A program made the translations under genes and the position numbers. The notes beneath the pieces were generated by a model. It ran no database searches, had not been told where the DNA came from, and saw only the letters and a program-made list of their open reading frames with translations. Below, piece after piece: positions 35,660 through 44,538 of a DNA stretch of 63,743 nt. The stretch is from Bacteroidales bacterium (GTDB lineage: Bacteria > Bacteroidota > Bacteroidia > Bacteroidales > Prolixibacteraceae). Position 1 is the stretch's first letter, and every line of letters starts with the position of its first letter. The DNA lies in NCBI GenBank assembly GCA_012719495.1, contig JAAYAG010000085.1, positions 1-63,743 on the forward strand, read 5' to 3'.

Positions 35660-38600
35660 TTAGAATGTAAGGTTTAAACCAACAGACATTGTCTTAGCAA
35701 GCGGATACATACCGCGGTCGATTCCTATATCGAGCATGCCGCGTCCTGTACCGATTTCAGGGTCAAATCCTTCGTAGTTATGGAACGAAAATAGATTTTG
35801 GCCGCTTACGTAGATGTGAGCCCTTTCAATACCTGCTTTCTTCGACAGGTTTTGTGGAAGGGTGTAGCCGAGTTGGATGTTCTTGATACGGAAGAAACTT
35901 CCGTCTTTTACATACCGGTCTGATAAGCGCATGTTGTTATCCGACAAACCTAAACGAGGTATCTCAGTTTTGTCGCCATCTTGTTTCCAGTGGTCTTTCA
36001 TCGAGTTAAGCAAATTCCAGTATGCGTCGCCACTCATCAGGTAGAAGGTGGTGGCCATAAATACTTCGTTCCCGTAAACTCCTTGTCCGAAAACCGATAA
36101 GTCGAAATTCTTATATTCAAATTTCACGTTCACCCCATAGGTAAGATCGGGGTGCGGGCTGCCTATAAACCGACGGTCAGCACTGGTGATAATACCGTCG
36201 GGTTTGCCATCGGGGCCACTAATATCTTTGTAGATAATGTCGCCAGGCATGGCCTTTTTGTTATCATACACTTGTTTTGGCTTGCCGGTGGCTTCACGAG
36301 CCATTTGGTTGTATTTTTCAATTTCATCGGCGTTTTGATACAAGCCATCACAAACGTATCCATAGAAATAGGCAATAGGCATTCCCACTTCTGATCTCGA
36401 TACGTAGTCTATGGCTCTGAACGATGCTGAATTGATAGGCTGGTCTTTACCAAGCTTTGTGAGCTCGTTTTTAACATGTCCAATGTTGAAACCCAGTTCG
36501 TATTTAAACTCACCTGAACGTTCACGATACGATACATTAAGTTCCCATCCTTTGTTCGAAACAGATCCCGCATTGGTAGTTGGAGGGGTTTGTATGCCGG
36601 AAACACCGGGAACCGGCACTTCGCATAACATGTCGGTAGTTAAGCGGTTAAAGTAGTCGAAGCTTAAGCTCATTTTCGATTTGAAGAGGTTGGCGTCGAG
36701 ACCAATATTGGTCTGTACGGTAGTTTCCCACTGGATCCCACTGTTGGCAAAGCCTGTAGGGGCACCACCGGGCAAACGTTCCTGAGAACCAAATTCACCG
36801 AAAGTGGCATCAAAACCATAGGTTACGTTAGTATATGCAGCATAGTCTCCAATCTCTTGGTTTCCAAGCTCTCCCCATCCAACGCGGATTTTAGCAAAAT
36901 TAAGAATGTCGTTTTTGGGGAAGAATGATTCTTCTGAAAGTTTCCATCCTAACGCAAACGATTCGAAATTACCCCAACGTTTTGCCGAACCAAATTTACT
37001 TGATCCATCACGGCGGATCGAAGCTGTAAGGTCGTAACGGTTATTGAATGAGTAAATTAAACGGGCAAGGTATGATACCATTGATGCATCATAAGGAATG
37101 CCCCTGAGTGATGAAGGAACATACGATGATAATGGGCTTGACGGGCCAACTACATCGCTCGTATTTAAGGTGCTTACATCACCATTCGAGATCATCCAAA
37201 GTTCACTGGCTTCAGGTACTCCCGAAATTGAGCTTACATTCAGTCGATAAGTAGTCTGCTGACGGGTGTACCCAAGCAAAAACTGAATGTCGTGTTTTTC
37301 GAACAAGGTTTTTTGGAACGTAAGCAACTGCTCGGTTAGTAAGGTATTCAGTTTGTAATCTCCTTTGGCAAGCGTAGTTACGTTATTTTGTACAGTACTC
37401 GATTCTGTGAATATAGGGAAAAACTGTTCGTTGTCGTAATTGTTAATTTCAGTGCTTACACTTGATTTGAAAGTCAACCATGAAACTGGCTTAATTTCAA
37501 GATAAACATTTCCAAGCAACTGTTGTGTTTTTAGTATGTTGTGACTTCTTTCAGCAACACCAACAGGGTTGGTAATGTTGTTGAGTATGGCTCCAGCATG
37601 GTTTCCATTGGCATCATATACCGGAGTTGTTGGATCCATAACGAGAGCCTGCACAACTGCAGAACTCCACTCATTTTGCTCGGGAATTAAGTTCTGTTTT
37701 GCATGGCTGTACCCAATGTTTTCACCTACAGTAAGCCACGGTTTCAGTTTCGATGCTGTATTTACCCGCACGGTAAAACGTTCGTAGCCTGAGCCTTTCA
37801 CAATACCGTCTTGTTTGAAGTAACTTCCTATTATAGCGCTACTAATGTTTTCATTTCCATTGAGTAATGAAAGTTGAACACTGTTAACTTTTGCCTGACG
37901 GAATAACTCATCCTGCCAATCGGTTTGTTGAACGGTTGAACTGTCCATCCATGGTTGGCCTGCTGCGTTACGGATGGTTACCCAATCTTTGGCAGTCATA
38001 ATATCATATTTTTTTGCTATCGATTGGACTCCTGAATATGCATCAACTGATATTGATGATTTTCCGGCTTTTGCACGACGGGTAGTAATAAGCACTACAC
38101 CATTGGCTGCACGAGCTCCATAAATTGCTGCTGCAGATGCATCTTTGAGTACTTCCATCGATTCTATGTCTCCGGGGTTAAGCATACCCACCGATTCTGA
38201 AGATACAGGGATACCGTCGATAACATAGAATGGGTTCGGATTGGTAATGGTACCCATACCGCGGATTCGAACGGTAGGAGCAGCACCCGGGGCACCACTA
38301 TTGGCCGTTACCGTTACGCCGGCAGTACGTCCTTGGAGTGCCTGGTCGATACCCGAACCAATATTCTGCCGGATATCTTCTGACGATATTGAAGATACCG
38401 CTCCGGTTAAGTCGCTTTTCTTCACCGTACCGTATCCAATAACCACAACATCGGATACGCCCACTACGTCGGGGCTTAATGAAATAGTATACTGGCTGCT
38501 GCCGGTAATTGCAACTTCTTCTGTTTTATAAGAAACATACGAAATTTGAAGGCTGCCGTTTGCTTTCACCTGCAAGGTGAAGTTCCCGTCAACATCGGTA

Positions 38601-38809
38601 ATGGTACCATTGGTGGTGCCTTTTTCCAAAATTGTTGCTCCGGGAAGGGGCTCGTTAGTTTCAGCATCTTTCACGCTCCCCGTGATGGTTTTCTTCTCCT
38701 GCAGGGCTGCCTGAGATTGAATAACCATGAAGAACAGGAACGATGCCATAATTGCCTTGAGAAGAACTCTCAATTGTTTCTTTTGTAGGCTCATTACATG
38801 ATTTTTCAT
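35660..38809 (-). CDS. SusC/RagA family TonB-linked outer-membrane protein
   Basis: 1049 aa. A signal sequence (LLKAIMASFLFFMVIQSQA) is followed by a CarboxypepD_reg-like domain (KTITGSVKDAETNEPLPGAT), the SusC-specific plug start DVVVIGYGTVKKSDLTGAVS, PTVRIRGMGTITNPNPFYVI, the SusC signature SMEVLKDASAAAIYGARAAN and a beta-barrel ending in SVGLNLTF. It forms the channel partner of the SusD-like lipoprotein immediately downstream. Expression may be governed by the inverted repeat at 38866-38902 upstream; no anti-sigma or sigma gene is adjacent. Confidence 0.95.
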   Translation of the reverse strand: MKNHVMSLQKKQLRVLLKAIMASFLFFMVIQSQAALQEKKTITGSVKDAETNEPLPGATILEKGTTNGTITDVDGNFTLQVKANGSLQISYVSYKTEEVAITGSSQYTISLSPDVVGVSDVVVIGYGTVKKSDLTGAVSSISSEDIRQNIGSGIDQALQGRTAGVTVTANSGAPGAAPTVRIRGMGTITNPNPFYVIDGIPVSSESVGMLNPGDIESMEVLKDASAAAIYGARAANGVVLITTRRAKAGKSSISVDAYSGVQSIAKKYDIMTAKDWVTIRNAAGQPWMDSSTVQQTDWQDELFRQAKVNSVQLSLLNGNENISSAIIGSYFKQDGIVKGSGYERFTVRVNTASKLKPWLTVGENIGYSHAKQNLIPEQNEWSSAVVQALVMDPTTPVYDANGNHAGAILNNITNPVGVAERSHNILKTQQLLGNVYLEIKPVSWLTFKSSVSTEINNYDNEQFFPIFTESSTVQNNVTTLAKGDYKLNTLLTEQLLTFQKTLFEKHDIQFLLGYTRQQTTYRLNVSSISGVPEASELWMISNGDVSTLNTSDVVGPSSPLSSYVPSSLRGIPYDASMVSYLARLIYSFNNRYDLTASIRRDGSSKFGSAKRWGNFESFALGWKLSEESFFPKNDILNFAKIRVGWGELGNQEIGDYAAYTNVTYGFDATFGEFGSQERLPGGAPTGFANSGIQWETTVQTNIGLDANLFKSKMSLSFDYFNRLTTDMLCEVPVPGVSGIQTPPTTNAGSVSNKGWELNVSYRERSGEFKYELGFNIGHVKNELTKLGKDQPINSASFRAIDYVSRSEVGMPIAYFYGYVCDGLYQNADEIEKYNQMAREATGKPKQVYDNKKAMPGDIIYKDISGPDGKPDGIITSADRRFIGSPHPDLTYGVNVKFEYKNFDLSVFGQGVYGNEVFMATTFYLMSGDAYWNLLNSMKDHWKQDGDKTEIPRLGLSDNNMRLSDRYVKDGSFFRIKNIQLGYTLPQNLSKKAGIERAHIYVSGQNLFSFHNYEGFDPEIGTGRGMLDIGIDRGMYPLAKTMSVGLNLTF

Positions 38810-38865
38810 ACTTTTTAGGTTAATAATTAACTACAAGGTTTTTAGATTGTAAAAAAATATCTTGA

Positions 38866-38902
38866 ATTTTTATAAAGTGTAATTTTTACGCTTTATAAAA
38901 AT
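38866..38902. promoter_or_regulatory. 37-bp inverted repeat upstream of susC
   Basis: ATTTTTATAAAG (38866-38877) and its exact complement (38891-38902) enclose a centre that continues the symmetry (GTAA and TTAC), with one mismatched pair. It is 57 bp before the susC ATG. Position suggests an operator or a leader-RNA hairpin; the AT-rich arms make the RNA hairpin weak. Confidence 0.5.
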
Positions 38903-39205
38903 CACCGAAAAATAATAAATTTATTTATATATCGTCTTGAAATTTAAAAGTTTTCTTTTCTTTTTTTTTGAGTTTTGATCTCCCGATGAAGTAAATATTT
39001 TTAATAGTGTGAATATAACACCTTCTCGACGATCTGTTTTCTGTAGAGTGTACTTCATTTATTCGAATACCCTCAGTGTCTATTCGGTTTTGTAGGCCTA
39101 TATGTTACGAAGTTGATTTGGAATGGGTCATATCAAATTCTTTTTGGAGGGGTAGGGACGGTGGTGTACTTTTGATTTTGTACAATTAATTATAAGCCTA
39201 ATCAT

Positions 39206-39282
39206 TGTTGTCCGGTAAAAATTAAAAACACAAAACAGATTGCTTCGCTTCGCTCGCAATCTCAAACTTTTACCGGACAACA
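39206..39282. repeat. Nested palindrome, REP/MITE-like
   Basis: Outer arms TGTTGTCCGGTAAAA (39206-39220) and the exact complement (39268-39282) enclose a second hairpin, AGATTGC (39237-39243) and GCAATCT (39256-39262), with a loop of repeated CTTCG/CGCT-like bases. Two hairpins, one inside the other, in an otherwise AT-rich gap suggest a small dispersed repeat rather than a terminator. Only one copy is present in this window. Confidence 0.6.
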
Positions 39283-39461
39283 GTAAAACCTAATTTGAAC
39301 TTTAAAAATAAAATCGAACTCAGGTTATAAGGAAGGAAGTGCTGTTTTATTTGTTCCGCCGGGAAAATATTCATGTTTTTTGAGTGTGGATTTTTAATCT
39401 CCTGTTTTGATATTATATAATTGTATTTGTAATTCCTTTGGATACAGGGGATAGATAACAC

Positions 39462-39496
39462 AAAAAAAGGCTTCCCGTAATCGGAAAGCCTTTTTT
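39462..39496 (-). terminator. Intrinsic terminator of the CBM9-like gene
   Basis: AAAAAAAGGCTT and AAGCCTTTTTT form an A/U-rich stem around a short loop, followed on the minus strand by Us. It starts about 20 bp after the stop codon. Confidence 0.7.
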
Positions 39497-39515
39497 ATGT
39501 ATAAAGTTATGAAAC

Positions 39516-40490
39516 TTAGTTCTTAGTAACTTTAGCTGTTCCTACATAAGCGTTGTTTTTGTAAGCTTTGATTACATAAACACCTTTTGAAAGGTCGCTG
39601 ATGTTGATAACTTTTGATGAAGCAGCAATCGATTTAACTTCTTGGCCAAGGATGTTAGAAATAACAACTTTGTTGAAGTCAGCATTGATTGTTACATTGT
39701 CAACAGCTGGGTTTGGATAAACCGACATAGTACGGTTTTTGTAGTTCTTTGCACTAACTGGTTTTCCCAAAGTTACGCGACCAGCGTCGTCCATGTTGTT
39801 CCAAGCTTCGTCAACAGCACCTGCATTGTTCCAGTTAGCTCTGGCACGTACAGTGGTTACACCTTCGTCTTGGTCAATAACAGTAATGTCGAAACCAATT
39901 TCTTGAGTACCAATTTTGGCAACAGTTGTAGCATCGCCGTTTTTGTCAGGCATGTTTGCCCAAGGTACTGCATGTTCGTAGTAGTAACCTTCACCATCCA
40001 TGGAGTAGCAATAAACTCCATTAGGGGCGCGATCGCCAACAGAAGCAGGAGCAGCTGAGATTGGGGTGTCGTACGAGTCTTCTTTGAAGCCAGCAGCTTG
40101 TTGATAGTGCCCTGAAGCATTAGCACTTGCACCAACACCGTCTACTAATTCGCCAAGGTTAACATCCCAATACACTTCACACTTGTCGTAATCATAGTCA
40201 TTGCCACCTGATTTCCATCCTGGATAGTGGTTGTCGTCTTCAACGTAAACCATTACGTAGAAGTTGTCATTGTCATAAAGTGCCCACCATTTGGATTCAC
40301 CGATAGTTGGAACTTCAGCTTGGAAGTTTACATCGATAGCTTCAGCATTGGGAAATCTTTCTTCCCATACTTCATCCAAGAAACCATCAATTTCTGGAGC
40401 TGTAGCAGTAAAAGGAATGACAGCTGTTTTTTGAGCGAATGCGCTTCCCACGAAGAGAAGAACAATCAATAAAGAGTAAATTTTCTTCAT
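39516..40490 (-). CDS. Secreted CBM9-like protein with T9SS sorting domain
   Basis: 324 aa. Signal peptide MKKIYSLLIVLLFVGSAFAQ. Residues 25-250 resemble the CBM9-like fold found at the ends of xylanases and in cytochrome-type proteins: IDGFLDEVWEERFPNA, WWALYDNDNFYVMVYVEDDN, YDYDKCEVYWDVN, and FDITVIDQDEG. The last 75 residues are a type A T9SS sorting domain (MSVYPNPAVDNVTINADF to GVYVIKAYKNNAYVGTAKV). There is no catalytic domain. Codon use looks restricted and uniform (frequent gtt, gct, aac, gaa), a sign of high expression. It has its own terminator. A carbohydrate ligand is inference. Confidence 0.8.
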   Translation of the reverse strand: MKKIYSLLIVLLFVGSAFAQKTAVIPFTATAPEIDGFLDEVWEERFPNAEAIDVNFQAEVPTIGESKWWALYDNDNFYVMVYVEDDNHYPGWKSGGNDYDYDKCEVYWDVNLGELVDGVGASANASGHYQQAAGFKEDSYDTPISAAPASVGDRAPNGVYCYSMDGEGYYYEHAVPWANMPDKNGDATTVAKIGTQEIGFDITVIDQDEGVTTVRARANWNNAGAVDEAWNNMDDAGRVTLGKPVSAKNYKNRTMSVYPNPAVDNVTINADFNKVVISNILGQEVKSIAASSKVINISDLSKGVYVIKAYKNNAYVGTAKVTKN

Positions 40491-40571
40491 AGTTTAAAAC
40501 ATTTAATTAACATTAGTTATTAATAGTAATTACTCATTAAAATCAAAAACTTTAATTCTTAATTCTGGGGA

Positions 40572-40603
40572 TGAAGGTAGTTTATTCGTATTTAATATCC
40601 AAA
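40572..40603 (-). promoter_or_regulatory. Possible promoter of the CBM9-like gene
   Basis: On the minus strand TTTG, a 20-nt spacer and TACCTTCA resemble a -33/-7 pair with an imperfect -7. It leaves a leader of about 75 nt. The rest of the 438-base gap 40491-40928 is AT-rich with no gene or strong hairpin seen. Confidence 0.3.
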
Positions 40604-40928
40604 TTTCATATAAAAAAAATCGTCTCTTTTGTTGGTTTTATTGGGTGTTGAGCTGGTTATAGCCCTGTTAAATTTGTTCATTAAATGTTATGTTTCTGTA
40701 AATAAAAAGTTAAAAATCAGCGATAATTGTGTTTTTACACCTTCTTGTTTTTTGTGGATAACTCTTTACTGTTAATAATCTTGAAAAAATGTTATTGTGT
40801 TTTTCATGAAGAACTTTTTTCTCTTATTGCTCCCGGAGGTATTGCTTTTGCATTTTAGAAAAACTGTTCTTTCTTATGAGATGATATTTTTATACCCAAT
40901 GCTAATTTCCTTGTTCTGACGGTAGCTG

Positions 40929-42458
40929 TTAATGCACTGTTTTTCCAGCATACCGGGTGGCTCCCGACAAGGCATCGATATTCACAGAGGGGTCAAATTT
41001 TACATCCACAGGACTTTCATTGGCTACTTCTGCCAGGGAAGCAGGGCTTATTGTAACTTCTCCATTTACAAATACCGGTCTGTTGTAGTTTAGGTTAAGT
41101 GTTCGGTTTGTTTCGGGGTCTGTTTGTGGCATGAGAAAAGGCTTTGAGGCATTGCCTTTTTCATCAATATGGGTGAAATAGACCCTCGAATACAGGTTGT
41201 CGAGCCGTTTACTGATGAACATGAGCCATTTGCTGTTCGATGACCAGTAATGAAAACTTTCCACGTGGTCGCTGTTTATAGAAAGTTTTGAATATTCGCG
41301 TGTAGCGATATCCATAATGTAAAGGTCGCTCGAGGTGTAATGTACTGAAAAGTATCCTTGGTCGGCCATGCAAAAAACTATAAAGCGCCCGTCTGGCGAT
41401 ACCTCAGGGAAGGTAATGCTCAAGCCTGTATCAGATGAGCGCAACAGAGTGTCGGCGAGGCCCCATGTATTTTGTTCATATGAATAGGGGATCCGGAGCA
41501 AATCGTAGCGGGTTTTCAGACTGTCGTTTTGTCCTCTTTGTGCTGGTGCAGAAATGTAATATAGATATTTTCCGTCGGGCGACCAACTTGGAAGGTTCTC
41601 CATGCTGCTGGTTGAAATTGTGGGGGTTGTGGTTATCATGTTTTTTTCGACATCGTACACAACCAAATCGGAACTTTTATCGTATACATTGATGGCTTCG
41701 TTGCCGGCACTGTGAAATTTCTGCTCGATAATGTTCACCGAAAAAGCAATGGCTTTACCATTGGGATGCCATGCAGGATATACGCACGACGACATGGTGA
41801 AAGGGGTCTTTGTGTTCAGTAATTTTGCTTCACTATTATTATATAGTATGGTTCCGCCCGGCTTACTTCGCAAATGGATGAGCATTTTCTGAGGGTCATA
41901 ATTCCCGAAGGTGTGGCAATTCATGCAGTTGCGGTTGGTGCGGTCGTTGAGTAATATCGGCTTCTTTTCTGATGTTTCAATATTTTGCTGGTAAATGCCC
42001 ATTTTTTCCCAGAGGATATATCCGGCACTTATGTGTCTGAAAACGATGTGGCTGTCGATTTCGTCACTTGAAATATAATTTGTTATGGAAGGATATTTCA
42101 CCCATGCGCTTCCTTTTTTCTTCGAATAAATAGTAATGATTAAGTCGTTACCTTTATTTGCATTAAGCAGTTTTTTCCATGCCTGAATAGGTATTTCAAT
42201 TTTGTTGTTTGATGACTTTACAACAATCTTTTTTCCTGATTTACTGCTGAATGTGGCTATAACTTTTTCTGCACCATCTTCGACCATAAAATTTATAGGG
42301 GCAATATTATAAGGCAGCGTAACTGAAGAATAATCGGGGAAAATGGGCGCCTCTTGTTTTGCTGGCGTGCTTCTCCCTGGTTCTTTGGCTGGCAGTAAAA
42401 AAAATACTGCGACTATGCACATGGCAATGGCTAAAGCTATATAAACCTTACGTTTCAT
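40929..42458 (-). CDS. PD40/TolB-like beta-propeller protein with a CxxCH motif
   Basis: 509 aa. One N-terminal hydrophobic anchor (KVYIALAIAMCIVAVFFLL). Residues of about 60-160 form a beta-rich domain. NRNCMNCHTFGNYDPQ contains a single CxxCH, a covalent heme c attachment motif. The rest has PD40-type propeller repeats (PAWHPNGKAIAFSVN; PSWSPDGKYLYYISAP; FPEVSPDGRFIVFCMADQGY; YWSSNSKWLMFISKRLDNLY). It faces the periplasm. It starts 5 bp after the stop of the DUF6057-like gene, so the two are an operon. Function unknown; the motif might bind heme or be structural. Confidence 0.75.
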   Translation of the reverse strand: MKRKVYIALAIAMCIVAVFFLLPAKEPGRSTPAKQEAPIFPDYSSVTLPYNIAPINFMVEDGAEKVIATFSSKSGKKIVVKSSNNKIEIPIQAWKKLLNANKGNDLIITIYSKKKGSAWVKYPSITNYISSDEIDSHIVFRHISAGYILWEKMGIYQQNIETSEKKPILLNDRTNRNCMNCHTFGNYDPQKMLIHLRSKPGGTILYNNSEAKLLNTKTPFTMSSCVYPAWHPNGKAIAFSVNIIEQKFHSAGNEAINVYDKSSDLVVYDVEKNMITTTPTISTSSMENLPSWSPDGKYLYYISAPAQRGQNDSLKTRYDLLRIPYSYEQNTWGLADTLLRSSDTGLSITFPEVSPDGRFIVFCMADQGYFSVHYTSSDLYIMDIATREYSKLSINSDHVESFHYWSSNSKWLMFISKRLDNLYSRVYFTHIDEKGNASKPFLMPQTDPETNRTLNLNYNRPVFVNGEVTISPASLAEVANESPVDVKFDPSVNIDALSGATRYAGKTVH

Positions 42459-42463
42459 TGGTG

Positions 42464-44275
42464 TTATTTTTTTTCTTTGAATTCACGTTTTGTTGTTATA
42501 GGGCTAACAAAATGAATATAATACCAGTAGGTGTCTTTATACCCTTGTCTGAACTCTGGCTCTCCTTGTTTCAGGTTGCTACGGTACTTCATCATCAATT
42601 CTGAATATGCCCTGAAACGTTGGGATGTTTCCTGACTTACGGTATAATATCCTGTGTCGATTTTTTTCTCTTTGTTCAGCACCGAAAAAAGCAGGATGGC
42701 TTCTTCCAGATGGATGGGAATCTTTTTATATCCAACACTTCCCATGCAGTGGATTTCTTTCTCCATTTTTACCAAATCGTGAGTGAGCATGGCATATATC
42801 ATATAGTATTCGAAGGCCATTTTATTGCTTGGATTTTTCTTTAAGAGCATCGACAGGTCGTAGATGGGTTGTATTTGGTTGGTGAAAAAATCTTCATCGG
42901 GTGTGAGTTTTTGTTTTTCACCAAGCTCAGAGTCCCTAGAAACGAGCTGTGGCTTATTAAGAAATTTTCGCTGCTGTTCAGCCCATTTTCTGTATATGAC
43001 TGATCGTGACAGCATATCGATAAAGTGTTCGGCAGTGTTGAATTCGTTTAAAATAAGGTTGCAGAGAATAATTCGCTGAAGAACATCGGGAGAAAACGGG
43101 AATTTGGTTTGTGCCTCGTAGGCCCAATGTAAGGAGGCTTTAATGTGCCCCATGTCGTAATACAAGTCGCTGCATAGCATCAAAACTTCGCTATTATAAT
43201 GTGACGTGAGAATTAAGCCCCGTTCGCCCCAATATTGGGGTATTTGAAAAGCTTTGTGAATCAGTATGTTTTGATGGTAGTATGCGCGGTTGAGCTGGAA
43301 AGGTACTTTTCGGTCGTTAAATGATAGCTCTTTTCCAATGGAAATTACTTCGGCCCACTGTTTGTTCTTGGCCAGATAATGAAAAAGAAGGTTATTCTTT
43401 TTATCCTTATTGAATGAAAAATAATAAAATGCTGTAGAAAAGGCTATTAGTAATATTGGCAAGGCAATGTGTATTGTGTTTATTGCCAGTGGTTTTATCG
43501 ACATTTTTTTCTTTAATGGGGAAAGCAGAATTAGCACCGGGCTGATTAAAAAGGTAATGAGTTGAACGAAGAAAAATGGCTTACGGGTGGGTTCAAGAAT
43601 ACCCAATGAGGCCTCTTTGTATCCCATATACGCCGATGTTGCCGACGTATAAGCAGGAAGCGCAAAACAAGCGCCAATCAACAGTAGTGCCGTCAGATAA
43701 TTTGAAACATCTTTTTTGTACAGTGTGGTGGCTGCAAATAATGCGGTGAAAGCCATGAGAGCTGTGGCACCAATATAGAAATACATGAGGCTTCCCAGAA
43801 AGACAATTAAGGGTATTTTGAAATAGTTTTTTCTTGTATTAAGTAGTTGAAGAAAAAAAACTGACAAAGAGGAAATGAGCAGAACGATACTGGTTTGCAG
43901 GGTTGCTTCGTAGCTGGCATGGAGTCCGGTAAGCAGAATGCCAACACTTATAGCCAGTCCCAGGGAGATGTCTTGCCCGAGGTGTTTTTTGGCAAGATAA
44001 TACAACACAACAGCATTCGCTGTGGCAAATGCAAGAATTACCAAAGTACCGACAACCCGTGAAACAAAAAATTGACTAAAAAAAAGCGACAAGTACTCGG
44101 TTAGACCACCTGGATATTCCATGAATGACGAAAAAAAAGGACTCCCAGTGAGAAAAAGTGGCTGTTGTTTAAAGTTTATTAAAAGAGGATTAATGAATTT
44201 ATATAGGAAAATGGCACTTATGATACCCAGAAGTATTACTGCCAGCGACCAGATTAACGGACGTATTTTTTTCAT
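42464..44275 (-). CDS. DUF6057-like polytopic membrane protein with helical-repeat tail
   Basis: About 603 aa. Ten or so hydrophobic helices in the first 320 residues (for example PLIWSLAVILLGIISAIFLY, VVGTLVILAFATANAVVLYY, LLISSLSVFFLQLL), then a soluble region with TPR-like helices (HIKASLHWAYEAQTKFPFSP; RIILCNLILNEFNTAEHFID). ATG 44275 is chosen because the extension to 44314 overlaps a perfect -7 element. The resemblance to Bacteroidota DUF6057 proteins, which can lie beside PD40 proteins like the one downstream, is from memory and moderate. No function is known. Confidence 0.65.
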   Translation of the reverse strand: MKKIRPLIWSLAVILLGIISAIFLYKFINPLLINFKQQPLFLTGSPFFSSFMEYPGGLTEYLSLFFSQFFVSRVVGTLVILAFATANAVVLYYLAKKHLGQDISLGLAISVGILLTGLHASYEATLQTSIVLLISSLSVFFLQLLNTRKNYFKIPLIVFLGSLMYFYIGATALMAFTALFAATTLYKKDVSNYLTALLLIGACFALPAYTSATSAYMGYKEASLGILEPTRKPFFFVQLITFLISPVLILLSPLKKKMSIKPLAINTIHIALPILLIAFSTAFYYFSFNKDKKNNLLFHYLAKNKQWAEVISIGKELSFNDRKVPFQLNRAYYHQNILIHKAFQIPQYWGERGLILTSHYNSEVLMLCSDLYYDMGHIKASLHWAYEAQTKFPFSPDVLQRIILCNLILNEFNTAEHFIDMLSRSVIYRKWAEQQRKFLNKPQLVSRDSELGEKQKLTPDEDFFTNQIQPIYDLSMLLKKNPSNKMAFEYYMIYAMLTHDLVKMEKEIHCMGSVGYKKIPIHLEEAILLFSVLNKEKKIDTGYYTVSQETSQRFRAYSELMMKYRSNLKQGEPEFRQGYKDTYWYYIHFVSPITTKREFKEKK

Positions 44276-44311
44276 TTTCAGAGAAGCATTCAACGGTTTT
44301 TTTGATAAGCA

Positions 44312-44319
44312 CAAATATA
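44312..44319 (-). promoter_or_regulatory. Bacteroidota -7 element for the DUF6057-PD40 operon
   Basis: TATATTTG on the minus strand matches TAnnTTTG, 36 nt before ATG 44275. Confidence 0.5.
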
Positions 44320-44538
44320 GTATTTAGACTATAATCTGTTTATCAATGACTATTTTATTTTATTGAGAGGAAAAAATAGGTGCTGCTCATAGATATTCAG
44401 AGGGTTAAGGACATCGAAAACATGATGATTCAGGGAGTGAAATGCTTGAGAAAAAGCTGTAATAATTTTGATAATTAAGTTCGTATCTACAAATTTGCAG
44501 CTACCTATTGTTTGGTAAGCTAAATAACTTTCGTCGAA

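Larger units (their letters stand above)
38810..39515. other. 706-bp intergenic region with two palindromic elements and a terminator
   Basis: No gene is supported. From right to left along the minus strand it holds the terminator of the CBM9-like gene, the nested palindrome at 39206-39282, then AT-rich sequence and the inverted repeat upstream of susC. A 63-codon minus-strand frame at 39270-39461 overlaps the palindrome and has no recognisable features. Confidence 0.6.

Noticed and set aside
39270-39461. 63-codon minus-strand frame
   Set aside because: AT-rich, overlaps the nested palindrome, has no homology that I recognise and no promoter.
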